Source: Holothuria scabra
Lineage: Eukaryota; Echinodermata; Holothuroidea; Aspidochirotida; Holothuriidae
Reading direction: 5' to 3'
Length of the DNA stretch: 64,000 nt
Assembly: GCA_037179385.1 (NCBI GenBank)
Contig: CM074195.1
Coordinates: 5,946,438 to 6,010,437 of the forward strand
This document shows positions 25,085 to 36,057 of the stretch, one piece after another (position 1 is the first letter of the stretch; every line of letters begins with the position of its first letter). The position numbers and the translations under genes are program-made. The notes under the pieces were generated by a model. It saw nothing but the letters and a program-made list of their open reading frames with translations. It made no database searches and had not been told where the DNA came from.

Positions 25085-25270
25085 TCACGTGATTTCGGAC
25101 CATTTTGGACGATGTCCAGGGACCGTGAAGACGGGGGCCGGGGGCTTAAGCTCCTCGGCCACTTTTTCTGCCGAAGGTTTTTTTTCTTTTTTGCCTTTAT
25201 GTTGTTGAACATATTGGGTCGCTTTGGTGGTTCGCTGCCACTTTAAAATTCGATCCGCTGCCCCTGTCAT
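25085..25270 (-). CDS. Candidate first coding exon, basic intracellular protein
   Basis: An open frame of 61 codons from ATG at 25270 (MTGAADRILKWQRTTKATQ...) in unusually GC-rich sequence for this window. It has a Lys-rich centre (KGKKEKKPSAEK) and a Pro-rich end (KPPAPVFTVPGHRPKW). GTGATT at the end could be a donor, though a weak one. No signal peptide or known domain is seen. It lies just upstream of, and divergent from, the duplicated transmembrane exons. It may start an unrelated minus-strand gene whose later exons were not found. Confidence 0.35.
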   Translation of the reverse strand: MTGAADRILKWQRTTKATQYVQQHKGKKEKKPSAEKVAEELKPPAPVFTVPGHRPKWSEIT

Positions 25271-25455
25271 GTTGTGTCAATTTCCAGTTTCGTCCTATCC
25301 TCTAGGAAGATGTATGCAGGAAAACTTTTATTTGCTTTTCCTTATCAATGGAAAGTCTTTTTAAAGCTAATTTGAGCACCAAGTATATGTAGATGATAAA
25401 TAATGTTTTGAAACTAAGTGGTTCTGTATTATTTCTGTTTTACTTGCAACTTTAG

Positions 25456-25584
25456 CGAAGAAAGCTGTTTATTTAATTGGTGCAAAACGTGGTTACAAGA
25501 AAAAGAAGATAGTTATCGTTGTGTTGACAGCGTATCTTCTATTGGTGTCGTTTACTTCTTGTGGAATGGCAATTTCCATCTCAG
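25456..25584 (+). CDS. Transmembrane exon A, copy 1 (phase 1-1)
   Basis: A 129-nt exon between acceptor TTGCAACTTTAG and donor CTCAG|GTACTT, both phase 1. Read in that frame it encodes a basic segment (GAKRGYKKKK) and then a ~20-residue hydrophobic span (IVIVVLTAYLLLVSF). The longer open frame usually picked here (from 25418) is a different frame and lacks a membrane segment. Size, phases and membrane segment match the exon at 14174-14305. The Lys cluster precedes the membrane span, which by the positive-inside rule would favour an N-inside topology. That is odd for a type I receptor. The family is unrecognised. Confidence 0.6.
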
Positions 25585-25627
25585 GTACTTCAAAACTTGT
25601 TTCCATCTAGATACGTAAAAGAGAAAG

Positions 25628-25975
25628 TTGGAGAAATGTTTCATACTATTCTTACCCTACCTCCTCACTTTCTTCCATATGAGGGTTCGTGACCATTTTT
25701 TCTCGAAGGGACCCCACTTCGAGCATCAGATACCGATGTTTAGTATAACACCCCCAAAACAAATCACAAATTCACCTACGGGGTTTCGTTCTAGCTTCAA
25801 TTGCACAAAGCCGCATAGCCAATTTATTTCATCCTGTTTTAGCCAGTCTGTCGTCTTTTGCTACACACAATTACGAGACACTAAAATAATATTTAGGTTC
25901 ACTTCTTATTCGGGAATGATAAATTATATTTTGGAACTAGTTTGCGGCCTCAAGGTTGGGGAACAAGGTTTTTGA
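25628..25975 (+). other. 115-codon ORF kept identical in both duplication copies
   Basis: The translation is the same in both copies (here and 29891-30238), and no nucleotide difference was seen over the 348 bp. It starts 44 nt after transmembrane exon A with no acceptor. It contains several Cys and one N-glycosylation site but no known domain. It may be non-coding and simply recently homogenised. Confidence 0.25.
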
Positions 25976-27820
25976 TCACACAGGAAAATTATATCGTAGT
26001 CCTGAGGAGTTGGGATTATACCGGATTTGGTATCTTGAATTGGGAAACAATAGGATACAACTTTCAAAGTATTGATTTGTCGTTGACGTAGTTGTTACTG
26101 ACGTTTATTATTAAAATGCCCCATCTTAATGTCAATAGTGCATGATTATGGAACCTAGACGGTAAAATATAACATACTTTTTCACCGCTACATGCCAGTC
26201 GTTTGAGCAACTAAACTGTTTTTTATCTTTATTGTAAATACCAGGTGTTTCAATGTTTAGTTCTGGGGTAAATGTTTAGGAACTACTGAGACTTTAACAG
26301 AAGCGTATCTATAATGATAACCAATGAAAGCGAGAAACTACAAAAACAACGAATCTGTTGGTCCAATCCTTTTGAATATTTGATTTGAGTTTTTATTGAA
26401 AAGACTCTGGGTGATGCATCGTAAGTTGTGTTTGAAATAAAGTTTGGTTACATCTGCAAAAAGCTGACTGAAAATAAACCGTTATTAAAACTGTCAAATA
26501 TATATTCTACAGAAACAGCTTATAAAGGTTCTACGAGAGAGGATAATTTTGACCGATAATAGATTCTGAGTTAAATTAGTTTAAAGTTAAATTATTTAGG
26601 TTAAGATTGTTAGCCTATCGTCTCTAGGACTGCAGAATTACTGGACATTGACATGGCATTTAGGTCTATTTTTATTTGGTAGTGATAAATCTGCAATTCG
26701 TAGAAGATAAAGTCACCATAGTGTACAAAAACACTCTATGCGTCACTATGGAAATTACTCGACGGCTTATATAACAGATTTATAAATATACATCATAGTT
26801 AACGTCATAAGGCGTCGGAATAAGTGATTATGAAAGTTCCAGAAATTTAAGGATCAGATAAAATACTATTTACTAGTACTTGCTCCTTAACATTTAGTAA
26901 TCTAACTTCAAAATTAAGTCATAACACTTCAACGTTTTACTTTTTGGTTTCATGTTTAAATAAAGTTCATATAAAAATGTTAAATAGAATTCCACTTGAG
27001 ATATACCATTTGTATGAGTAGACAAATTTTGGCTTGGATTAACATGACACAAGTCTCAGTTTACATCGTTGGTGTTTGAGTTCCGTCTACACGTTTTTCC
27101 CAGAATGGTAGTAAAAAAAGCCATCACGCTTTTTGATGTGAAGAGAATGATGGGACCAATTTTCATTTTTCACATGTGGCTGGATCAAGAAATATGAAAT
27201 ACAGGGAGCTTGCACGAATGGTCAAAAGGTCAAATTCAGCTTACTCTTGTTTTGTAGGACACTACTCCACGTGGGCCTCCCACATTCAAGTGCTCTTGTA
27301 CGCCACCTGTGGCGCACACTGGTGTTTCTTTGTCCTCCTTCCATGCCCTGCCAAAGGATGGGTCTTGAATAGACGGTGGGAAAGTCGGCGCTTCCGGCTG
27401 GGTCACAAACGTTTCACTAGTTTGTGCCTACTTGGTGAAGTGTATTTTTCTGCACTTAAATTGACTGCATAGTTAATAACAGTCCCAACTAGTGTGCAAA
27501 TTCGATATATCGCATAAGCGGACAAGTGCCGAGAAGGTATATATTCAAATTCACGTCTGACCCATTCCCAAAAGGGCATTGCCCGTGAGCATTTCTCAAG
27601 TTTCTATTCCGTAAGTCAAATCAAGTACAACCAGTCACGGTGGATTTATTCTCAGTGCGTTAACACTTACGCATACTTGTGGGCCCGTAAATGAAAACAA
27701 TATAGGATATGATAAAATATTTCATTACAATGGCTCGAGAAAACATGCACCAGTCAAAAGTTTCAAATTTTTTACCCACTAGATGCTTTCTGTTTTCTCT
27801 TGTTGCTCTTGTACCTCTAG

Positions 27821-27946
27821 CTAAACAGATTGGCAGAACAAGTGATGCAGCATCCGGTCGGCGCTTCTGGGTCGTCACTTCTATGTTAACAGTAATTTTA
27901 CTGTTACTTTTGGTTCGTATATGGGGGAGGCAGCTTCTCTTTCCAG
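27821..27946 (+). CDS. Transmembrane exon B, copy 1 (phase 1-1)
   Basis: A 126-nt exon after a long pyrimidine tract (TTTCTGTTTTCTCTTG...CCTCTAG) and before donor TTCCAG|GTACTT, both phase 1. It encodes a short polar lead (KQIGRTSDAASGRRF), a hydrophobic span (WVVTSMLTVILLLLLV) and a basic end (RIWGRQ). The basic residues after the span fit a type I anchor. It resembles transmembrane exon A in length, phase, GR/KR lead and donor context (GTACTT), so A and B are probably an older exon duplication. Confidence 0.65.
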
Positions 27947-28489
27947 GTACTTGACAATCTGTTAAAAGATTCTTCAAAGCTGAAAATTAGAGTGTTCATA
28001 TTTCTACACTGTGCTATCTTAAGCCCATTAAACAAACAGATTTGTTGTAATGTAACATTCTTTCTCACCGTTAAACTAAGGTTTTTCATCATGAAGTTGG
28101 AACACGATGTGTTTTTGGATTCGATGAAAAAAACATCTCAAAGGGCTATTTAAGATTAAAACGGCTCGAACCTTCAAAATCTGTTGATACAGTATTCCAA
28201 GGCTAGAAGCTTAGTCATTGTTTCTACTTTACATATGAATGCGTTCAGTGAGAACAGGAGCAGCTGAGAGAGAGGGGGGGGGGGGGGACTAATCATCAAA
28301 GCGGTCTAAAATGTTCAAGAATGTAATAGCAATGTAAAGCTGCCCAAAATACCTACGGCAGACAAATGGGGAGATGAACCCCCTCCCAGCACCCCGGTTG
28401 CCCGCACAGGAGAAAATGATTCTTACTACGTTTGGTGGAAGTCAAAAGTGATCTGGTGAGAATAATTTTAACATGATGTCTAAACGTAG

Positions 28490-28608
28490 GGAGCTTGAAC
28501 GGAGTTCTTACTTTGAAATTGGATATGTTACAACGTAAAACTATTACGGATAGTACAGTTAAAGCACCCTCCGTCTCTTTGCAACTTTCAACTTTGCCGA
28601 ATAAGCTC
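28490..28608 (+). CDS. Candidate linker exon, copy 1 (phase 1-0)
   Basis: Possible acceptor AAACGTAG and donor AAGCTC|GTGAGT enclose 39 codons in phase 1-0, including TVKAPSVSLQLSTLPNKL. These are the same phases as the linker exon at 35228-35403 that leads into the death domain. The pyrimidine tract is poor. In the second copy (32760-32878) the donor GT is CT, so if the exon is real only copy 1 can use it. Confidence 0.25.
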
Positions 28609-29718
28609 GTGAGTGTTTATCTCTTGAAAGTTTTTATTTACCAAACCATCGTCAAGGAATATTCAAACTCCAGACAGCACACCACCAGTCAGAGGGAGTC
28701 CACTTTGAGGATGCCAACAAATTTATCGCCCGAGATAAAAAAAAAGGGGGCCCGCATATAGTATAGACAGTATTGCTGACATTACGTGTTCAATTTGGGA
28801 TGCAAGAAGGGTAGGTAAGAAATTAAGGTTTTCATCACGTCAAAGGTAAATAAAATTCATTTTTGCATATACGTGCCCCCATCGTGAAAATGGCACCTTG
28901 AATGAACTATAAATTAACACAGGAACCACCACCTTCGTAGACAAGCTCCCCATGCTCAGGAGGTCAACGGCCATGGTGCATGCATTTGAAATAAGTGTGA
29001 AAGACCTACTTGTGAGCGTTCAGATGAAGAGAAAGATGTTCATATTGATTACTCCTACAATGGTTCAGGGATTAAGGAAAATTTTTGTGTACATCATCGG
29101 ACTGGTGTGCTTCCTTTATGTTAAAACGTCGTCTTGCTTATTAATTGCAAAAGGGTTGCCCACCAACCTGTCTCCTGAATGTTACAGAAGGGTTCCTCTA
29201 GATTTGTCACGGACGAAAGATGTAATTGCTTTTGTAAGTTTTCGTTTTTCGAATTACTGTAAAGGACTTACCTTATACTATACCATTATAGAATCCTGAT
29301 TTATTTGCCGTTTACCTCGATATCCATCCCTGCATATCTTTTTCACTTGAATGATGCATTGTCGTTGAGGGAAACTTGGACCCCATGGTCAAGAGACGGC
29401 GATGGGGTCTTAGACAGGTGGTATCACAAACCCACTTTCCCAAGACCTCTCAAGCCGTCATGGGCATCTGGCGTGTGAAAGTGAGGCATTGCACGCACCA
29501 GTGCCGGGATGGTTGGGACCCCACTTTATACATGTTCACCTATATCACCCTCTTTCTAGATACAACTATCCATGAGTTGTTATAGACTATGTGAAAACAT
29601 GATATTTGTATAAAAGGGAGCTTTCCTATGACCTTGATGCACCAAGTATATGTAGATGATAAATAATGTTTTGAAACTAAGTGGTTCTGTATTATTTCTG
29701 TTTTACTTGCAACTTTAG

Positions 29719-29847
29719 CGAAGAAAGCTGTTTATTTAATTGGTGCAAAACGTGGTTACAAGAAAAAGAACATCGTTACCGTTGTGTTGACAGCGTATCT
29801 TCTATTGGTGTCGTTTATTTCTTGTGGAATGGCAATTTACATCTCAG
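29719..29847 (+). CDS. Transmembrane exon A, copy 2 (phase 1-1)
   Basis: Same splice sites and length as 25456-25584. Five substitutions change four residues (Lys to Asn, Ile to Thr, Thr to Ile, Ser to Tyr) and leave one codon synonymous. The membrane span stays hydrophobic and the frame stays open, so the exon looks functional. Confidence 0.6.
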
Positions 29848-29890
29848 GTACTTCATAACTTGTTTACATCTAGATACGTAAAAGAGAAAG

Positions 29891-30238
29891 TTGGAGAAAT
29901 GTTTCATACTATTCTTACCCTACCTCCTCACTTTCTTCCATATGAGGGTTCGTGACCATTTTTTCTCGAAGGGACCCCACTTCGAGCATCAGATACCGAT
30001 GTTTAGTATAACACCCCCAAAACAAATCACAAATTCACCTACGGGGTTTCGTTCTAGCTTCAATTGCACAAAGCCGCATAGCCAATTTATTTCATCCTGT
30101 TTTAGCCAGTCTGTCGTCTTTTGCTACACACAATTACGAGACACTAAAATAATATTTAGGTTCACTTCTTATTCGGGAATGATAAATTATATTTTGGAAC
30201 TAGTTTGCGGCCTCAAGGTTGGGGAACAAGGTTTTTGA
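29891..30238 (+). other. 115-codon ORF, copy 2
   Basis: Identical translation to 25628-25975. Recorded because the contrast with the changed exon next to it is informative; the coding status is doubtful. Confidence 0.25.
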
Positions 30239-32084
30239 TCACACAGGAAAATTATATCGTAGTCCTGAGGAGTTGGGATTATACCGGATTTGGTATCTTG
30301 AATTGGGAAACAATAGGATACAACTTTCAAAGTATTGATTTGTCGTTGACGTAGTTGTTACTGACGTTTATTATTAAAATACCCCATCTTAATGTCAATA
30401 GTGCATGATTATGGAACCTAGACTGTAAAATATAACATACTTTTTCACCGCTACATGGCAGTCGTTTGAGCAACTAAACTGTTTTTTATCTTTATTGGTA
30501 AATACCAGGTGTTTCAATGTTTAGTTCTGGGGTAAATGTTAAGGAACTACTGAGACTTTAACAGAAGCGTATCTATAATGATAACCAATGAAAGCGAGAA
30601 ACTACAAAAACAACGAATCTGTTGGTCCAATCCTTTTGAATATTTGATTTGAGTTTTTATTGAAAAGACTCTGGGTGATGCATCGTAAGTTGTGTTTGAA
30701 ATAAAGTTTGGTTACATCTGCAAAAAGCTGACTGAAAATAAACCGTTATTAAAACTGTCAAATATATATTCTACAGAAACAACTTATAAAGGTTCTACGA
30801 GAGAGGATAATTTTGACCGATAATAGATTCTGAGTTAAATTAGTTTAAAGTTAAATTATTTAGGTTAAGATTGTTAGCCTATCGTCTCTAGGATTGCAGA
30901 ATTACTGGACATTGACATGGCATTTAGGTCTATTTTTATTTGGTAGTGATAAATCTGCAATTCTTAGAAGATAAAGTCACCATAGTGTACAAAAACACTC
31001 TATGCGTCACTATGGAAATTACTCGACGTCTTATATAACAGATTTATAAATATACATCATAGTTAACGTCATAAGGCGTCGGAATAAGTGATTATGAAAG
31101 TTCCAGAAATTTAAGGATCAGATAAAATACTATTTACTAGTACTTGCTCCTAAACATTTAGTAATCTAACTTCAAAATTAAGTCATAACACTTCAACGTT
31201 TTACTTTTTGGTTTCATGTTTAAATAAAGTTCATATAATAATGTTAAATAGAATTCCACTTGAGATATACCATTTGTATGAGTAGAAAAATTTTGGCTTG
31301 GATTAACATGACACAAGTCTCAGTTTACATCGTTGGTGTTTGAGTTCCGTCTACACGTTTTTCCCAGAATGGTAGTAAAAAAAGCCATCACGCTTTTTGA
31401 TGTGAAGAGAATGATGGGACCAATTTTCATTTTTCACATGTGGTTGGATCAAGAAATATGAAATACAGGGAGCTTGCACGAATGGTCAAAAGGTCAAATT
31501 CAGCTTACTCTTGTTTTGTAGGACACTACGCCACGTGGGCCTCCCACATTCAAGTGCTCTTGTACGCCACCTGTGGCGCACACTAGTGTTTCTTTGTCCT
31601 CCTTCAATGCCCTGCCAAAGGATGGGTCTTGAATAGACGGTGGGAAAGTCGGCGCTTCCGGCTGGGTCACAAACGTTTCACTAGTTTGTGCCTACTTGGT
31701 GAAGTGTATTTTTCTGCACTTAAATTGACTGCATAGTTAATAACAGTCCCAACTAGTGTGCAAACTCGATATATCGCATAAGCGGACAAGTGCCGAGAAG
31801 GTATATATTCAAATTCACGTCTGACCCATTCCCAAAAGGGCATTGCCCGTGAGCATTTCTCAAGTTTCTATTCCGTAAGTCAAATCAAGTACAACCAGTC
31901 ACGATGGATTAATTCTCAGTGCGTTAACACTTACGCATACTTGTGGGCCCGTAAATGAAAACAATATAGGTTATGATAAAATATTTCATTACAATGGCTC
32001 GAGAAAACATGCACCAGTCAAAAGTTTCAAATTTTTTACCCACTAGATGCTTTCTGTTTTCTCTTGTTGCTCTTGTACCTCTAG

Positions 32085-32210
32085 CTAAACAGATTGGCAG
32101 AACAAGTGATGCAGCATCCGGTCCGCGCTTCTGGGTCGTCACTTCTATGTTAACAGTAATTTTACTGTTACTTGTGGTTCGTTTGTGGGGGAGGCAGCTT
32201 CTCTGTCCAG
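32085..32210 (+). CDS. Transmembrane exon B, copy 2 (phase 1-1)
   Basis: Same splice sites and length as 27821-27946. Five nucleotide changes all alter residues (Arg to Pro, Leu to Val, Ile to Leu through two changes, Phe to Cys). The hydrophobic span is intact. Confidence 0.65.
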
Positions 32211-33909
32211 GTACTTGACAATCTGTTAAGAGATTCTTCAAAGCTGAAAGTTAGAGTGTTCACATTTCTACACTGTGCTATCTTAAGCCCATTAAACTAA
32301 CAGATTTGTTGTAATGAAACATTCTTTCTCACCGTTAAACTAAGGTTTTTCATCATGAAGTTGGAACACGATGTGTTTTTGGATTCGATGAAAAAAATAT
32401 CTCAAAGGGCTATTTAGGATTAAAGCGGCTCAAACCTTCAAAATCTGTTGATACAGTATTCCAAGGCTAGAAGCTTAGTCATTGTTTCTACTTTACATAT
32501 GAATGCGTTCAGTAAGAACAGGAGCAGCTGAGAGGGGGGGGGGAGGCTAATCATCAAAGCGGTCTAAAATGTTCAAGAATGTAATAGCAATGTAAAGCTG
32601 CCCAAAATACCTACGGCAGACAAATGGGGAGATGAACCCCCTCCCAGCACCCCGGTTGCCCGCACAGGAGAAAATGATTCTTACTACGTTTGGTGGAAGT
32701 CAAAAGTGATCTGGTGTAAACATCTCTGAGAATAATTTTAACATGATGTTTAAACGTAGGAAGCTTGAACGGAGTTCTTACTTTGAAATTGGATATGTTA
32801 CAACGTAAAACTATTACGGATAGTACAGTTAAAGCACCCTCCGTTCCTTTGCAACTTTCAACTTTGCCGAATAAGCTCCTGAGTGTTTATCTCTTCAAAA
32901 TTTTTATTTATCAAACCATCGTCAAGGAATATTCAAACTCTAGACAGCACACCACCAGTCAGAGGGAGTCCACTTTGAGGATGCCAACAAATTTATCGCC
33001 CTAGATAAAAAAAAAAAAAGGGCCCGCATATAGTATAGACAGTATTGCTGACATTACGTGTTCAATTTGGGATGCAAGAAGGGTAGGAAAGAAATTAAGG
33101 TTTTCATCACGTCAAAGGTAAATAAAATTCATTTTTGCATATACGTGCCCCCATCGTGAAAATGGCACCTTGAATGAACTATAAATTAACACAGGAACCA
33201 CCACCTTCGTAGACAAGCTCCCCATGCTCAGAAGGTCAACGGCCATGGAGCATGCATTTGAAATAAGTGTGAAAGACCTACTTGTGAGCGTTTAGATGAA
33301 GAGAAAGATGTTCATATTGATTACTCCTACAATGGTTCAGGGATTAAGGAATATTTTTGTGTACATCATCGGACTGGTGTGCTTCCTTTATGTTAAAACG
33401 TCGTCTTGCTTATTAATTGCAAAAGGGTTGCCCACCAACCTGTCTCCTGAATGTTACAGAAGGGTTCCTCTAGATTTGTCACGGACGAAAGATGTAATTG
33501 CTTTTGTAAGTTTTCGTTTTTCGAATTACTGTAAAGGACTTACCTTATATTATACCATTACAGAATCCTGATTTATTTGCCGTTTACCTCGATATCCATC
33601 CCTGCATATCTTTTCACTTGAATAATGCATTGTCGTTGAGGGAAACTTGGACCCCATGGTCAAGAGACGGCGATGGGGTCTTAGACAGGTGGTATCACAA
33701 ACCCACTTTCCCAAGACCTCTCAAGCCGTCATGGGCATCTGGCGTGTGAAAGTGAGGCATTGCACGCACCAGTGCCGGGATGGTTGGGACCCCACTTTAT
33801 ACATGTTCACCTATATCACCCTCTTTCTAGATACAACTATCCATGAGTTGTTATAGCCTATGTGAAAACATGATGTTTGTATAAAAGGGAGCTTTCCCAT
33901 GACCTTGAT

Positions 33910-34057
33910 ACATGGTGGCACATTTATTTTCAAATAAAAACTGTTAACTTGTTTTTTTTTTTTTATTTGTGTGGAAGTTACCAGCCTAAACAGAAAGATA
34001 AAACGGAGGATGCGGTTTGTTAAGGTAAAGTGGTTTTTATTTCTTGTAGATCAAAAC
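33910..34057. other. Short spacer after the duplication
   Basis: Contains a T-run at about 33951-33964 and no coding signal. Confidence 0.4.
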
Positions 34058-34322
34058 TTTAAAGGTAAAAAACAGTCCGCCAAAATTATTTTTCAAGAAA
34101 AAGCTAAATAACTCAATTTTCATCTTATTTCTCTTCAAAGTATCTTTAATTACATTTTATGACTTTACTACTGCATATTCAAGGTAAACCAAGCATTTAT
34201 TTCTGGTAAATTTCACATCTGAAGAGAACAAACATTGTCACATGACTCCCAACAGCCAATCATGAAACTGGACAGTCTACTACACTTCTTCAATTTGGGA
34301 TGACTGCTCCTGCCCTATAAAA
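34058..34322 (+). mobile_element. MITE, copy 1 (TTTAAAGG...CAGTC ends)
   Basis: The ends TTTAAAGGTAAAAAACAGTC and (reverse complement) TTTATAGGGCAGGAGCAGTC form ~20-bp imperfect terminal inverted repeats. A second copy in the same orientation is at 34866-35128. Confidence 0.75.
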
Positions 34323-34865
34323 TACGTCATTTAAAGGAGGAGCTTATACCACGAGAAGTGTACAGATATGATAAAATTACATGATGCAATGCAAGAAATA
34401 CGAGAAATTTTTAGTAAAGGAGCCTACACGTATAATATCACAAATTGCATATAAGACTAAATTGGTCACAGCTAGTTTAAGTCTACATTACTTAAAAATT
34501 TCTACCTTAGTTCGATTAAAGAATGTTTACGAAATTGCAATCTTGTGCTGTTTTTGTGAAAGAAAATGCCTCAGTAACATTTTATGACACTTAAGAAAAT
34601 GACATAAATGTTCCCTTACAACAACATATACCCTGCTCCTTGTCAGGAGGGTAAACGTAGGGTACTTGTTTGAACAGAGGGCATTTATGTGTCCGTGGCA
34701 CAGGAATTTAAAATAGAGTGATTGGAAGAGTGTGATGATGGAAAGATTCCAGTATGTCCTCTCACCGACCTGCTGTTGCGATGAGTACGCCATGCTTTCA
34801 CAAACCATATTCTCAGAAAAGAGACTGTTGCAAGTCCAGGTCGAAATGTGAGTCGATTTTATCAT
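34323..34865. other. Interval between two MITE copies
   Basis: The ORFs on both strands (68 aa +, 112 aa -) lack splice or domain support. It could be unique DNA or the remains of a longer element. Confidence 0.3.
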
Positions 34866-35128
34866 TTTAAAGGTAAAGAGCAGTCCCCCAAAACTTATTT
34901 TGAAGAAAAGTTGAATAACACAATGTTCATCTTATTTCTCTTCAAAGTATCTTTCATTACTTTTTATGATTTTACTATTGCATATTCAAGGTAAACCAAA
35001 CAGTTATTTCTGGTAAATTTCACATCTGAAGAGAAAAAACATTGTCACATGACTCCCAACAGCCAATCATGAAATTGGACAGTCTACTACACTTCTTCAA
35101 TTTGGGATGACTGCTCCTGCCCTTTAAA
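34866..35128 (+). mobile_element. MITE, copy 2
   Basis: Terminal inverted repeats TTTAAAGGTAAAGAGCAGTC and (reverse complement) TTTAAAGGGCAGGAGCAGTC. It is ~85-90% similar by eye to the copy at 34058-34322 and ends 99 bp before the linker exon. Confidence 0.75.
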
Positions 35129-35227
35129 GTAAATATGCAAGTATATCGAACTGAGCCTAAGTCATGTAACTGGAGTCCACAACTCTATTTTTCCATCAGT
35201 GTCGTGACATCTGTTTATTGCGTGTAG

Positions 35228-35403
35228 CTCCAGACCCTGAAGAAAACAAGCTTCTTGAAAAACCCTCAACAAAAACAACGCCTGATTTTGAATCCTTGCT
35301 AGTAAGTGAAATAACAAACAACAGGCAATTCGATCTAGCATCGACATTTTATAATCGGGAAAGTGACTATTGTGAAGAAAGCAATCATATTCTTTACCCG
35401 CAG
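35228..35403 (+). CDS. Cytoplasmic linker exon before the death domain (phase 1-0)
   Basis: Acceptor TTATTGCGTGTAG and donor CCGCAG|GTATCA enclose 58 full codons, entering in phase 1 and leaving in phase 0. It therefore accepts any of the phase-1 transmembrane exons and joins the phase-0 death-domain exon. The peptide is hydrophilic and acidic (APDPEENKLLEKPSTKTT, then SDYCEESNHILYPQ), as expected for a juxtamembrane linker, with no known domain. The open frame continues into the intron only briefly. Phase agreement on both sides is the main support. Confidence 0.65.
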
Positions 35404-35424
35404 GTATCATATGTTTATGTAAAC

Positions 35425-35560
35425 CAGGGCTGTCTAACCTTTTGCAGCGGTGGGCCACACAAAATGGTTATGATAGATCAGGGGCCGCATGCTACAGACC
35501 CTTTCGTTTTTTCAGTTTTTTTTTTGTCCGAAGCCGAAGGCAACAAAATGTAATCACTGC
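35425..35560 (+). mobile_element. Possible hAT-type terminal fragment
   Basis: CAGGGCTGTCTAACCTTTTG followed by GGTGGGCCACACAAAA and GGGGCCGCATGC resembles the start of many non-autonomous hAT elements. The other end was not located. Confidence 0.35.
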
Positions 35561-36057
35561 TCACTGCTCGTACAAAAACAAATACGGCAACGTATAAGCC
35601 CAAGTTATCTACATATGCAAAATGTTAACGAGTGGACGATAGAACACACACGGGGGATATTTCACAGGCCGGTGCATATTCACGTGAACATATAAACAGA
35701 CATTACCAGTATTATTTTAATGTACGCTACGCAGTTTCAAGATTGGAATGGCCGATCGTATGACGTAACCGACCGCGTTGCGTAAAGTTGTGACCAATGA
35801 ATCCGCTTACCGACTTTTCACTATTGATTATTTTGGACTGTTCGGAAGCAACCTTGCGGCTGACCGAACCGTTGACAGCGTAGCATAGGTTGAACAACCC
35901 CGATGTAACCTTACGTACTATCCCCCCAGGGAGAGTCCGTCCATATCAAAGTGACATTTTATAGCTGTTTTCTCCAGTTCACACTACGACCTAAATTTGA
36001 TAAAATTTAGTGACTGAGTAAAAGATACAGATATTTCTCTAACACCTTTATGTGCAG
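35561..36057. other. Presumed intron before the death-domain exon
   Basis: No repeat or exon recognised. A pyrimidine-rich tract and CAG at 36055-36057 form the acceptor of the next exon. Confidence 0.4.

Larger units (their letters stand above)
25376..29638 (+). repeat. Tandem duplication unit, copy 1 (~4.26 kb)
   Basis: Begins GCACCAAGTATATGTAGATG, and the same sequence restarts at 29639. Alignment by eye is near-colinear through 33909, with offset growing only from 4263 to 4271 bp. The interval between the two transmembrane exons differs at roughly 20 positions in ~2.3 kb. The last third is somewhat more diverged. It is either a recent segmental duplication or two haplotypes assembled in tandem. 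Confidence 0.95.
29639..33909 (+). repeat. Tandem duplication unit, copy 2 (~4.27 kb)
   Basis: Directly abuts copy 1 and ends at GACCTTGAT (33909), where copy 1 runs into the start of copy 2. Differences include a 12-bp insertion at about 32716-32727, loss of a GT at 32879, and clustered changes in the transmembrane exons. Confidence 0.95.

Noticed and set aside
25418..25618. ORF over transmembrane exon A in the other frame
   Set aside because: It crosses both splice sites and lacks a membrane segment. The phase-1 frame between acceptor and donor gives a coherent transmembrane exon in both copies.
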